DNA of 64,000 bases from JACCZX01 sp963791315 (lineage in GTDB: Bacteria > Pseudomonadota > Gammaproteobacteria > Burkholderiales > Burkholderiaceae_F), in assembly GCA_963791315.1 (NCBI GenBank), contig CAWBRQ010000001.1:124001-188000 (forward strand), written 5' to 3'. Made by a program: the position numbers and the translations under genes. This document shows, piece by piece, positions 18,780 to 27,130 of this stretch; the stretch's first letter is position 1; each line of letters begins with the position of its first letter. The notes beneath the pieces are model-generated. The model was not told where the DNA came from, did not search any database, and saw only the letters and a program-made list of their open reading frames with translations.

Positions 18780-20114
18780 CAGCGCGGCAACTGGCCCGGG
18801 CCAAAACCCTTGAAGTTAGCTTTCTTCAGCAGCGACTCGTACTGATGCGTCATCAAATAGGCCTGCACCTGGGCCATGAAATCCATCGTTACGACAACTA
18901 CTATCAACAGCGACGTGCCGCCAAAATAAAATGGCACCGAAAAGCGCGAGTTCAAGAATTCAGGCACGAGGCACACAAACGTGATGTAAATCGCGCCCGC
19001 CAGCGTCAAACGCATCAGGATTCGGTCGATGTAGCGTGCGGTCTGGTCGCCTGGCCGAATTCCCGGCACGAACGCCCCACTCTTTTTCAGGTTATCCGCG
19101 GTTTCTTTGCTGTTGAACACGAGCGCGGTGTAGAAAAAGCAGAAAAATATGATCAGTCGCCGCGTACAGAAACATGTAGAGCGGCTGACCCGGCGACAGC
19201 GCGGCGGCCAGGTCGCGAATCCACAGTGTCGCGTCACCCGTCGTGAACCAACTCGCGAGCGTTGCCGGAAACAGGATCAACGACGAAGCGAAGATCGGTG
19301 GAATCACGCCCGACATGTTCAGCTTCAGTGGCAAAAACGAGCTCTGACCACCATAGACCTTGTTACCGACCTGCCGCTTGGCGTAATTCACTGTGATCTT
19401 GCGCTGGCCGCGCTCGACGAATACGACAAATGCGGTCACCGCAACGATCAGTGCAATGATGAAAAGCGCTGCCAGCGGAGCCAAACCGCCGGTGCGGACC
19501 AATTCGAATAGCCCACCGATCGCCGTCGGCAAGCCGGCAACGATGCCGGCAAAGATCAGGATCGAAATGCCGTTGCCAAGTCCGCGCTCGGTGATTTGCT
19601 CGCCGAGCCACATCAGGAACATCGTGCCGGTCACCAACGAAGTGACGCAGACAAAGCGGAACATCAGGCCCGGATCAATCACCAGGTTTGCCTGCGATTC
19701 GATCGCGACCGAAATGCCGATCGCCTGGAAAATTGCCAGCGCCAACGTGCCGTAGCGCGTGTACTGCGTGATCTTGCGGCGTCCCGATTCGCCTTCCTTG
19801 CGCAACGCCTCCATCGACGGCATCACGTACGTCAGCATCTGCATGATGATCGACGCCGATATGTACGGCATGATTCCCAGCGCGAGCACCGAGAAGCGCG
19901 ACAGCGCGCCGCCCGAGAACATGTTGAACAGCCCGAGAATGCCGCCCTGCTGGCGGTTGAACAGCTGGCGCAACTGATCCGGGTCGATTCCGGGAACCGG
20001 AATGTGCGTACCGACCCGATAGACGACGAGCGCCAGCAGCAGGAAGATCAGGCGCCGCTTCAGGTCGCCGTATTTTCCGGTGTTGCCTAAAGTGCTCGGA
20101 AGACTGGTCGCCAC
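18779..20114 (-). CDS. secY: preprotein translocase subunit SecY (one frameshift)
   Basis: Channel subunit of the Sec translocon, ten membrane helices. The first frame covers residues 1 to about 325, including PVPGID plug-region, FNMFSGGALSRFSVLALGIMP and ERGLGNGISILIF. A single indel near 19145, in helix 8 (YAA|LIIFFCFFYTALVF), moves it to a second frame ending MTHQYESLLKKANFKG. Corrected length is about 445 aa. The break is in an essential gene and so is probably an error. Confidence 0.96.
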
Positions 20115-20126
20115 GTTCGTTTCTCG

Positions 20127-20734
20127 CTACTTCGAGCTGCCTTCCTTGTTCTTCTGCTTGCGCGGTGGCTTATTCGCGGATTCTTTGGCCGTGCTTCTTT
20201 AGCCGGCGCTTTCCTAACCGCCTCGAGTGCAGACTTCTTCGCCGCAATCTTTGCCGCCCTCTCGGCGGCCTTCTTCGTCGGCTTGCTGTCCGCAACCGGC
20301 TCGTCCACCAACGAACCACCGGCCGCTTCGATCGCCGCTCTGGCGCCTTTGGTGACGCCGATACCGCGCACGCTGACCTTGGTCGACAACTCGCCCGACT
20401 TGACGATGCGCGCGTCGAGCGCCATCGCCGACACGATGCCGGCCTGCTTCAGTACGCTCAGATCGACCTCGGCGAGTCCGAGCCTTTGGAGATCGCCTAG
20501 CCGCACAACGTCGACATAGCGACGCGAACGCGACGTGAAGCCGCGCTTCGGCAAGCGGCGATATAGCGGCATCTGCCCGCCTTCGAACCCGACTTTGTGA
20601 AATCCGCCGGCGCGCGACTTCTGGCCCTTGTGACCACGGCCCGCCGTCTTGCCCCAGCCCGACCCAATGCCACGTCCGACACGATGGCGCGCACTCTTGC
20701 TGCCGGCGTTGGGCTTTAGATTGTTCAGGCGCAT
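20127..20734 (-). CDS. rplO: 50S ribosomal protein L15 with long basic C-terminal tail (frameshift in tail)
   Basis: Starts MRLNNLKPNAGSK and continues through RVGRGIGSGWGKTAGRGHKGQ and GFEGGQMPLYRRLPKRGF, the conserved L15 body. After AAIEAAGGSLVDEPV the protein continues for roughly 50 more residues rich in Lys and Ala (KKAAERAAKIAAKK...), beyond the usual ~144-aa end. An indel near 20200 shifts the tail; the frame ending PPRKQKNKEGSSK stops at 20127. Start overlaps the rpmD stop (TGATG). Confidence 0.93.
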
Positions 20735-20932
20735 CAGACAACCTTCACCAAGAACCGCGACACCTTGTTGATCATTCCGCGCACAGCCGGCGTGTCTTCC
20801 AGCTCGCGCGTCTGGTGCATGCGTCTTCAGCCCGAGTCCGCGCACCGTCGCCTGATGCGCGACGTTGGCCGAGATAGCGCTCTTGACGAGTTTCACCCGG
20901 ACTTTCTTATCGGTCTTGATTTTTTCAGCCAT
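20734..20932 (-). CDS. rpmD: 50S ribosomal protein L30 (one frameshift)
   Basis: Short ribosomal protein. MAEKIKTDKKVRVKLVKSA continues to TVRGLGL in one frame and, after an indel near 20818, MHQTRELEDTPAVRGMINKV...FLVKVV in another, ending in a TGA that overlaps the rplO ATG. Corrected length is about 65 aa. ATG at 20932 is chosen over 20938 because L30 proteins start close to the lysine-rich strand. Confidence 0.92.
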
Positions 20933-20940
20933 CGCCATTC

Positions 20941-21463
20941 CTAGCCCAGGATTTCTTCAACCGACTTGCCACGCTTGGCTGCGATTTCTGACGGCGTGCG
21001 CAACTTTTCCAGCGCGTTCAGCGTTGCACGCACCAGGTTGTACGGATTGGTCGAACCGTGCGACTTGGCAACGACGTTGCGCACACCCATCACGTCGAAC
21101 ACCGCGCGCATCGGGCCGCCGGCGATCACGCCGGTACCGTCGGCCGCCGGCGACAGCAACACACGTGACGCGCCATGCTTGCCTTCGACCAGGTGGTGCA
21201 CGGTTCCGTTCTTCAGCGGAATGCGAGCCATGCCACGGCGCGCGCGCTCCATCGCCTTTTGCACGGCGACCGGCACTTCGCGCGACTTGCCCTTGCCCAT
21301 GCCGATCCGGCCGTCGCCGTCACCGACGACGGTCAGCGCAGCAAAACCGAGGATGCGCCCGCCCTTGACCACCTTGGTCACGCGGTTGACCGCGATCATC
21401 TTTTCCTTGATGCCGTCGTCGCGGTCTTCGGTGTTGACGCCCTTGGGTTGAAATCGTCGCCAC
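20941..21463 (-). CDS. rpsE: 30S ribosomal protein S5 (GTG start, frameshift near N-terminus)
   Basis: S5 shapes the mRNA entry channel and decoding fidelity. The main frame has MIAVNRVTKVVKGGRILGF, GDGDGRIGMGKGKSREVP and GASRVLLSPAADGTGVIAGG. The true N-terminus reads FQPKGVNTEDRDDGIKEK upstream in the same frame; an indel near 21453 separates it from a GTG start at 21463, which is preceded by AGGAGG. Corrected length is about 173 aa. Confidence 0.95.
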
Positions 21464-21478
21464 TTTGTCGCTGCCCTC

Positions 21479-21845
21479 CTAGAACTTCAGGCCCGCTTCG
21501 CGCGCGGCTTCGGCCAGCGCTTTGACGCGGCCATGGAATCGATAACCGGCGCGATCAAAAGCAACACTTTCGACGCCGGCCGCCTTGGCCTTCTGCGGCG
21601 ATGCGCGTGCCGACCAGCTTCGCGGCGCTGACGTTGCCACCCTTGCCCTTGGCCGACGCCAGCTGCTTGCGCACTTCGGCTTCGAGCGTCGAGGCCGAGC
21701 ACAGCACCTTGCCGTCGGCGCCCGAGATCACGCTCGCATAAATATGCGAGTTGGTACGGTTCACCGTCAGGCGGTCGGCCTTCTGCAGCCCGATGCGCAC
21801 TCGCGTCGCACGCGAACGGCGTAGGCGAGATTCTTTCTTTTGCAT
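21479..21845 (-). CDS. rplR: 50S ribosomal protein L18 (one frameshift)
   Basis: 5S rRNA-binding protein. MQKKESRLRRSRATRVRI, NSHIYASVISGADGKVL and SAAKLVGTRIAAE lie in the first frame. An indel near 21590 moves to AAGVESVAFDRAGYRFHGRV...AREAGLKF, the conserved C-terminus, stop at 21479. Corrected length is about 121 aa. Confidence 0.95.
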
Positions 21846-21872
21846 CATGTTGATGGTCGCTTCGCTCGCGCT

Positions 21873-22404
21873 TTACTTCTTCTTGGTCTCTTTGATGATG
21901 ACGGCTTCGTCGACGTACCGCACGCCCTTGCCCTTGTACGGCTCCGGCGGCTTGTAGCCGCGCACTTCCGCTGCGACCTGCCCGACTTTCTGCTTGTCCG
22001 CTCCCTTGATGACGATCTCGGTCTGCGTCGGCGTTTCGCATTTCACGCCGACCGGCATCTGATGAACGACCGGATGCGAAAACCCGAGCGACAGGTTGAG
22101 CTTGTCGCCCTGCGCCTGTGCGCGATAACCGACACCGACCAGCGACAGCCTCCTCTCGAAGCCCTTCGAGACGCCCTGCACCATGCCCGCGACCAGCGCG
22201 CGCATCGTGCCGCTCATCGCTCGCGCTTCGCGCGACTCGTCGACCGCAGCAAAGCGACTTCGCCATTGGCAACGCGACCTTCACGTTTCCGGCCTTCGAC
22301 TGCTTCAACGTTCCGAGCGGACCCTTGACGGTGATTTCGTTGGCGGTGACCTGCACGTCGACGCCCTTGTCGACCGTCACCGGAATTCTTGCAATTCGAG
22401 ACAT
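21873..22404 (-). CDS. rplF: 50S ribosomal protein L6 (one frameshift)
   Basis: Binds 23S rRNA near the sarcin-ricin loop. N-terminal part MSRIARIPVTVDKGVDVQVT and EITVKGPLGTLKQ is in one frame. After an indel near 22255 the second frame carries ALVAGMVQGVSKGFERRL, LVGVGYRAQAQG and the family end PEPYKGKGVRYVDEAVIIKE. Corrected length is about 177 aa. Confidence 0.95.
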
Positions 22405-22418
22405 GTATTCTCTCTCCC

Positions 22419-22823
22419 TTAGGCGACGTAGCAGATCACTTCGCCGCCGACGCCCTGGCTACGCGCCTTGCGATCGGTCATCACGCCGCGCGACGTCGAT
22501 ACAATCGCCACACCGAGTCCATTCATCACGTGCGGAATGTCGTCACGTCCCTTGTAGATTCGCAGACCCGGACGCGACACACGCTCGAGGCGCTCGATCA
22601 CCGGCCGCCCGGCGTAGTACTTCAGGCCGATGCGAAGTTCGGGCTTGGACGCCTTTGCAGCACGTCGCCGTTCAAGACCTCGAAGCCCTCGATGTAGCCC
22701 TCGTCCTTCAGGACCTGCGGCGATCGCGACCTTCAGCTTCGACGCCGGCATCGTCACATCGACCTTCTCGACCCGCTGTGCGTTGCGGATGCGGGTCAGC
22801 ATGTCGGCGATCGGATCACTCAT
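22419..22823 (-). CDS. rpsH: 30S ribosomal protein S8 (two compensating frameshifts)
   Basis: 16S rRNA binder and, in E. coli, repressor of the spc operon. MSDPIADMLTRIRNAQ and MPASKLKVAIA open the gene, and KPELRIGLKYYAGRPVIERL plus ISTSRGVMTD-type C-terminus close it in the same frame. Between about 22728 and 22670 the other frame encodes the expected VLKDEGYIEGFEV stretch, so two indels cancel each other. The open frame hides about 20 wrong residues. Confidence 0.94.
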   Translation of the reverse strand: MSDPIADMLTRIRNAQRVEKVDVTMPASKLKVAIAAGPEGRGLHRGLRGLERRRAAKASKPELRIGLKYYAGRPVIERLERVSRPGLRIYKGRDDIPHVMNGLGVAIVSTSRGVMTDRKARSQGVGGEVICYVA

Positions 22824-22842
22824 ACTCATGTCGTCTCCTCGC

Positions 22843-23148
22843 TTACCAGCTGGCCTTGACCAGGCCCGGGATGTCGCCGCGCATCGCGGCCTCGCGAATC
22901 TTGGCGCGCGCCAGCCCGAACTTGCGGAAGGTGCCGCGCGGACGGCCCGTCAGTTCGCAGCGGTTGCGCAGCCGCACCGGACTCGCATTGCGCGGCAGCG
23001 CCTGCAGCTGCTTCATCGCGTCCATGCGCTCTTCCATCGAGCGCGTCTGATCATCGATGATGGCCTTGAGTTCGGCTCGCCTAGCCGCGAATTTCTTAAC
23101 CGTTGCGACGCGCTTGGCTTCGCGATTTATCAATGAGAGTTTGGCCAA
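22843..23148 (-). CDS. rpsN: 30S ribosomal protein S14 (zinc-independent form)
   Basis: 101 aa, frame intact. MAKLSLINREAKR, AIIDDQTRSMEERMDAMKQL and the RNRCELTGRPRGTFRKFGLAR core with C-terminal GDIPGLVKASW. The length and lack of a Cys-x2-Cys ribbon identify the long, zinc-free S14 type. Confidence 0.97.
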   Translation of the reverse strand: MAKLSLINREAKRVATVKKFAARRAELKAIIDDQTRSMEERMDAMKQLQALPRNASPVRLRNRCELTGRPRGTFRKFGLARAKIREAAMRGDIPGLVKASW

Positions 23149-23163
23149 TTGAGGTACCCCTAG

Positions 23164-23700
23164 TTACTGAACGGGAACCGGAAGGCAGCGAGACAGCGCC
23201 TTTGCTTCGTCGTCCGTCTTTGCCGTCGTCGTGATACTGATGTTCAGTGCCCCGCAGCTTGTCGATCTTGTCGTACTCGATCTCGGGGAAGATGATCTGT
23301 TCCTTGATGCCGATGTTGTAGTTGCCGCGACCGTCGAAGGCGCGACCAGACACGCCGCGAAAATCGCGCACGCGCGGAAACGCGACCGTCACCAGGCGAT
23401 CGAGAAACTCGTACATCCGCTCGCCGCGCAGCGTCACCATCGTGCCGATCGCCAGGTTCTCACGGATCTTGAAGTTCGCGATGGCCTTGCGCGACTTGGT
23501 CACCACCGGCTTCTGACCGGCGATCTTGGTCAGGTCGCCGACCGCCATGTCGATGTTTTTCTTGTCGTTGACCGCATCACCGACGCCCATGTTGAGCGTG
23601 ATCTTGCTGATGCGCGGCACCTGCATCACGGTCTTGTAGCCGAACTTCTCAACCAGCTCGGGCACGATTTTCTCGCGGTACTGGTCTGCAAACGCGCCAT
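23164..23700 (-). CDS. rplE: 50S ribosomal protein L5 (frameshifts at both ends)
   Basis: 5S rRNA/P-site tRNA contact protein. Start MARLQT at 23700 overlaps the rplX stop; an indel near 23680 leads to YREKIVPELVEKFGY. The core has VPRISKITLNMGVGDAV, KPVVTKSRKAIANFKIRE and FPRVRDFRGVS. A second indel near 23245 leads to LNISITTTAKTDDEAKALS and the stop at 23164. Corrected length is about 178 aa. Confidence 0.95.
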
Positions 23701-24070
23701 CATGGCCCATCCGCTTTCTGCTTGGCCTTGCCAGCTTTCTTCGCGGGCTTGCTCGCGCTCGACGCCGACCAGGTTGCCGTTGCCCTTGAACACGCGGACC
23801 CGCTTGCCGTCCGTGTCCTTGATCCGAATGCGATCACCCTTGCCGGTGGCCGGATCGAACAGCATCACGTTGCTGCGTCGATCGACATCGTCTTGTCGAT
23901 GATGCCGCCGGTGACGTTCTTCATCGGGTTCGGTCGCGTGTGCTTCTTGACGACGTTGACACCCTCGACCATCAGATGCGACGTGCCAACCGGCGCAGCA
24001 CGACGCCACGCTTGCCCTTGTCCTTGCCGGTGATGACGATGACTTCGTCGCCTTTGCGAATTCGTTCCAT
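23700..24070 (-). CDS. rplX: 50S ribosomal protein L24 (three frameshifts)
   Basis: Assembly initiator of the 50S subunit with a KOW motif. MERIRKGDEVIVITGKDKGK opens the gene at 24070. Indels near 23990, 23882 and 23755 divide it; joined pieces read HLMVEGVNVVKKHTRPNP, SNVMLFDPATGKGDRIRI and a Lys/Ala-rich end SKPAKKAGKAKQKADGP. Stop TGA at 23700-23702 overlaps the rplE ATG. Corrected length is about 123 aa, longer than usual because of the basic tail. Confidence 0.92.
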
Positions 24071-24090
24071 CTCTCTGTGTTCCTAATTCT

Positions 24091-24459
24091 CTACAGAACT
24101 TCCGGAGCCAGCGACACGATCTTCATGAAGCGTTCGGTGCGCAGCTCGCGCGTCACCGGTCCGAAAATGCGAGTGCCGATCGGCTCCAGCTTGGCGTTCA
24201 GCAGCACCGCCGCGTTGCCGTCAAACTTGATCGCCGAGCCGTCGCCGCGGCGCAGTCCCTTGGCCGTGCGCACGACGACTGCGCTGTAGACCTCGCCCTT
24301 TTTGACGCGGCCGCGCGGCGCAGCCTCCTTGATCGTCACCTTGATCACGTCGCCAATGCCGGCGTAGCGGCGCTTCGATCCGCCCAACACCTTGATGCAC
24401 ATCACCGAACGTGCGCCGGTGTTGTCGGCGACGTCGAGCATCGATTGCATTTGAATCAT
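24091..24459 (-). CDS. rplN: 50S ribosomal protein L14
   Basis: First gene of the spc operon, 122 aa from MIQMQSMLDVADNTGA (start at 24459; the frame extends upstream without homology). KVLGGSKRRYAGIGDVIKV and FGPVTRELRTERFMKIVSLAPEVL are diagnostic. The frame is intact. A strong promoter lies 140 bases upstream. Confidence 0.97.
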   Translation of the reverse strand: MIQMQSMLDVADNTGARSVMCIKVLGGSKRRYAGIGDVIKVTIKEAAPRGRVKKGEVYSAVVVRTAKGLRRGDGSAIKFDGNAAVLLNAKLEPIGTRIFGPVTRELRTERFMKIVSLAPEVL

Positions 24460-24571
24460 TTGGTTGCCGCCACTGGTTACCAACTCTCCCAACTTGACCG
24501 CAATTGCAGTCAGTCTTGGGCCCCGTTCGGGATGCTTCCGTACCTGCTTTGCCTACTAAAACGATGCAGAT

Positions 24572-24590
24572 GCTTCGCCAAAAGCGAAGC
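24572..24590 (-). other. hairpin at the 5' end of the spc transcript
   Basis: A perfect 7-bp stem GCTTCGC/GCGAAGC with a 5-base loop lies immediately downstream of the spc promoter, with the predicted transcription start (about 24589) at its edge. With no U-run, it probably protects the mRNA 5' end. Confidence 0.6.
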
Positions 24591-24595
24591 CAACT

Positions 24596-24625
24596 ATTAT
24601 ATCCGACGTCGCTCTAGCGCCGCAA
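24596..24625 (-). promoter_or_regulatory. internal sigma-70 promoter of the spc operon
   Basis: On the minus strand, TTGCGG (24620-24625), an 18-base spacer, and a perfect TATAAT (24596-24601). It lies in the rpsQ-rplN spacer, the same place as the E. coli spc promoter. Confidence 0.78.
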
Positions 24626-24628
24626 CCG

Positions 24629-24913
24629 CTATATAACCACCGCTTCCTTGACCACCCGCGTCACCGTCCACGTCTTGGTTCTCGACAGCGGGCGCGACGC
24701 TGCTATCTCGACGACGTCGCCCTCGTTCACTGCGTCGGTTTCGTCGTGCGCGTGATACTTGTTCGACTTGACGATGTACTTGCCGTAGATCGGGTGCTTT
24801 TGACGCCGCTCGACCAGTACCGTCACGGTTTTGGTCATCTTGTTGCTGACGACCTTACCGACCAGCGTGTGCTGCAGCGACTTCTGCTCTTTTGCGGTGT
24901 TCTGTACGATCAT
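24629..24913 (-). CDS. rpsQ: 30S ribosomal protein S17
   Basis: 16S rRNA binder, 94 aa from MIVQNTAKEQKSLQHTLVGK at 24913. VVSNKMTKTVTVLVERRQKHP and SRPLSRTKTWTVTRVV identify it. An open frame continues upstream into rpmC only because of an rpmC indel; the ATG overlaps the true rpmC stop (ATGA). It is the last gene of the S10 operon segment before the spc promoter. Confidence 0.95.
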   Translation of the reverse strand: MIVQNTAKEQKSLQHTLVGKVVSNKMTKTVTVLVERRQKHPIYGKYIVKSNKYHAHDETDAVNEGDVVEIAASRPLSRTKTWTVTRVVKEAVVI

Positions 24914-25106
24914 TTGACGGCCGCCTTTTGTGCCGAGCACGGTCCGCACGCGAGCGATGTCACGCTGCGTTCTGCGTAGCTGACTGGTATTAGCTCAACT
25001 GCTGCGTGGCGTGCTGCATGCGCAACGAAAAATGTGCCTTCTGCAACTCCTGCAGCTCCTTCAGCAGCGCGTCGGCATCCTTCTCGCGCATCTCTTTGAC
25101 TTTCAT
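24910..25106 (-). CDS. rpmC: 50S ribosomal protein L29 (two frameshifts)
   Basis: Exit-tunnel rim protein and docking site for SRP and trigger factor. MKVKEMREKDADALLKEL, then KAHFSLRMQHATQQL in the first frame; an indel near 24990 leads to NTSQLRRTQRDIARVRTVL; a second near 24933 leads to AQKAAVK and a TGA that overlaps the rpsQ ATG. Corrected length is about 65 aa, as expected. Confidence 0.9.
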
Positions 25107-25122
25107 CGTCGACCTTTCTCCT

Positions 25123-25539
25123 CTATTGCCCAAGCTGACGCACGACGAAGGTCGTCTTCAGCGGCAGCTTGGCAGCGGCTAAGGCAAACGCCTCGCGCGC
25201 CAATATTTCGTTCACGCCGTCGAGTTCGTACACGACACTGCCGGGCTTGACTTCGGCGACCCAGTATTCCGGGTTGCCCTTGCCGTTGCCCATCCGCACT
25301 TCGGCCGGCTTTTGCGAAATCGGCTTGTCCGGAAACACACGAATCCAGACTCGGCCGCCGCGCTTGATGTGACGGCTGATCGCTCGACGTGCAGCCTCGA
25401 TCTGGCGCGCAGTCAAGCGACCGCGCTCGGTCACTTTCAGACCGAATTCGCCGAAAGAAACGTGTGCACCGCGCAGCGCCAGGCCACGATTGCGCCCCTT
25501 TTGCTCTTTGCGATATTTACGTCGGGCAGGTTGCAGCAT
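25123..25539 (-). CDS. rplP: 50S ribosomal protein L16
   Basis: Near the A-site and peptidyl-transferase centre; 138 aa, frame intact. MLQPARRKYRKEQKGRN, GRLTARQIEAARRAISRHIKR and RMGNGKGNPEYWVAEVKPG are family signatures. The arginine in the MGNGKG loop that is hydroxylated in E. coli is preserved. Confidence 0.97.
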   Translation of the reverse strand: MLQPARRKYRKEQKGRNRGLALRGAHVSFGEFGLKVTERGRLTARQIEAARRAISRHIKRGGRVWIRVFPDKPISQKPAEVRMGNGKGNPEYWVAEVKPGSVVYELDGVNEILAREAFALAAAKLPLKTTFVVRQLGQ

Positions 25540-25542
25540 TAT

Positions 25543-26462
25543 TTACGCTCCGTCTTCGGCGCCGTCGGGCAGCTTTGCCGACAGTCTTGCGCACGCGCTT
25601 GATGACCGGCTTGGCAGGAGCGGCCGGCTTGGGCAGGTCGGGCGGAGTTGCGGCCGCGTTGGTGGGATCCGCTGCTTTGCGCGCGCGCTTGCTTGGCGGT
25701 CTGCTCGACGGCGGACGGTCACCGGCGGGCCGATCACCGGCCGGTCGATCCCCGGCCGGCCGGTCCCGACGCGGACGGCGATCCTCACGCTCCGGCGGAG
25801 GCGTCGCATCGACAGCACCCGGCGCTTCGTTGCGGCCAAGGGTGTCGCCCTTGTAGACCCAGCACTTGACGCCGATGACGCCATACGTGGTTTTGGCTTC
25901 TGAAAAACCGTAGTCGATGTCGGCGCGCAGCGTATGCAGCGGCACGCGACCTTCGCGATACCACTCGGTACGTGCGATCTCGATTCCGTTCAGACCGGCC
26001 CGCGCTCATGATCTTGATGCCTTGCGCACCGAGCCGCATCGCGTTTTGCATCGCGCGCTTCATCGCACGGCGAAACATGATGCGCTTTTCAAGCTGCTGC
26101 GTGATCGAATCGGCGATCAGCTGCGCGTCGAGCTCGGGCTTGCGTATCTCTTCGATGTTCACGTGCACCGGCACGCCGAGCATTTTCTGCAGCGCGGTCT
26201 TCAGCGACTCGATGTCCTCGCCCTTTTTGCCGATGACGACACCCGGGCGCGCCGAGTAAATCGTGATGCGCGCATTTTTTGCGGGCCGCTCGATCACGAT
26301 GCGCCCGACCGACGCGCTGCGCAGTCTCTTGCGCAAGAATTCGCGAACCTTCAGGTCCTCGCTCAGCATCCGCGGAAACTCCGGCCCGGTTGCGAACCAG
26401 CGCGATGCCCAGTTCTTCGTGACGGGAAGCCGGAATCCGGTGGGATTGATCTTCTGACCCAT
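25543..26462 (-). CDS. rpsC: 30S ribosomal protein S3 with extended Asp-Arg-Pro-rich tail (frameshifted)
   Basis: mRNA entry-channel protein. MGQKINPTGFRLPVTKNW, the KH domain near residues 38-105 (SARPGVVIGKKGEDIESL) and MFRRAMKRAMQNAMRLGAQG are in the first frame. An indel near 26003 leads to TEWYREGRVPLHTLRADIDY and GVKCWVYKGD. The C-terminus is extended by about 90 residues with three D-R-P-A-G repeats and an Ala/Pro/Lys run. A further indel near 25570 brings the frame ending KLPDGAEDGA to the stop at 25543. Corrected length is about 306 aa against ~233 in E. coli. Confidence 0.93.
25716..25763. repeat. 15-bp tandem repeats in the rpsC 3' end
   Basis: Three imperfect copies of a 15-base unit (core TCACCGGCCGG) encode consecutive D-R-P-A-G pentapeptides in the S3 tail. 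They are a candidate length-variable site. Confidence 0.75.
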
Positions 26463-26469
26463 GGTTGCT

Positions 26470-26820
26470 CTACTTTTTCTGTTTCTGTTTAACGTCGCCG
26501 ACCGTCACAAAAATGTGGCAAGTCTTCTTAGTAATCCGAGTACCACGCCCTTTGGCGCGCGCTGCAAAGCGGCGCAACGAGGGCCCTTGCTCGACATAGA
26601 TACTCGTAACCCGCAGCTCGTCGATATCTGCGCCATCGTTGTGTTCGGCATTAGCGATCGCTGATTCGATCGCTTTCTTGATCATTCCCGCCGCTTTTTT
26701 CTGCGTGAACGACAAAATGTTCAGTGCCTTGTCGACCGGCTTGCCGCGCACGAGGTCGGCCACCAGCCTGCCCTTTTGCGCCGACAAACGCACGCCGCGT
26801 ACCGATGCTGTGGTTTCCAT
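26470..26820 (-). CDS. rplV: 50S ribosomal protein L22
   Basis: Exit-tunnel protein. METTASVRGVRLSAQKGRL at 26820 is chosen because AGGTG lies about 7 bases upstream; a GTG nine bases earlier is also in frame. ALNILSFTQKKAAGMIKKAIES and GPSLRRFAARAKGRGTRI mark the body and the beta hairpin. The frame is intact, 116 aa. Confidence 0.96.
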   Translation of the reverse strand: METTASVRGVRLSAQKGRLVADLVRGKPVDKALNILSFTQKKAAGMIKKAIESAIANAEHNDGADIDELRVTSIYVEQGPSLRRFAARAKGRGTRITKKTCHIFVTVGDVKQKQKK

Positions 26821-26830
26821 CGTCGTCACC

Positions 26831-27121
26831 TTATTGCTTCTTCGTCGGCACGCTGGTCTTCTTGTCCGCCGCGTGACCTTTGAACGTGCGGGTCAGCGCA
26901 AACTCGCCCAGCTTGTGGCCGACCATGTTTTCGTTGATATAGACCGGTACGTGCTGCTTTCCGTTGTGCACGGCGATTGTCAGACCTATGAACTCCGGCA
27001 GGATGGTCGAGCGGCGTGACCAGGTCTTGATCGGCTTCTTGTCGCGAGTCGCCGCGGCCGCTTCCACCTTTGCCAGCAAATGGCCGTCGACAAACGGACC
27101 CTTTTTCAATGAACGTGACAT
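26831..27121 (-). CDS. rpsS: 30S ribosomal protein S19
   Basis: Head protein, 96 aa, frame intact. MSRSLKKGPFVDGHLLAKV, KTWSRRSTILPEFIGLTIAVH and GHKLGEFALTRTFKGH are conserved S19 segments. It lies between rplB and rplV in the S10 operon order. Confidence 0.98.
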   Translation of the reverse strand: MSRSLKKGPFVDGHLLAKVEAAAATRDKKPIKTWSRRSTILPEFIGLTIAVHNGKQHVPVYINENMVGHKLGEFALTRTFKGHAADKKTSVPTKKQ

Positions 27122-27130
27122 TCGCTTCCC

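Noticed and set aside
20087..20938. Apparent L30-L15 fusion protein
   Set aside because: The join arises from an rpmD indel; the correct rpmD stop overlaps the rplO ATG.
24629..25106. L29-S17 continuous reading frame
   Set aside because: An extra base near 24933 hides the rpmC TGA, which overlaps the rpsQ ATG; both proteins are normal in length once corrected.
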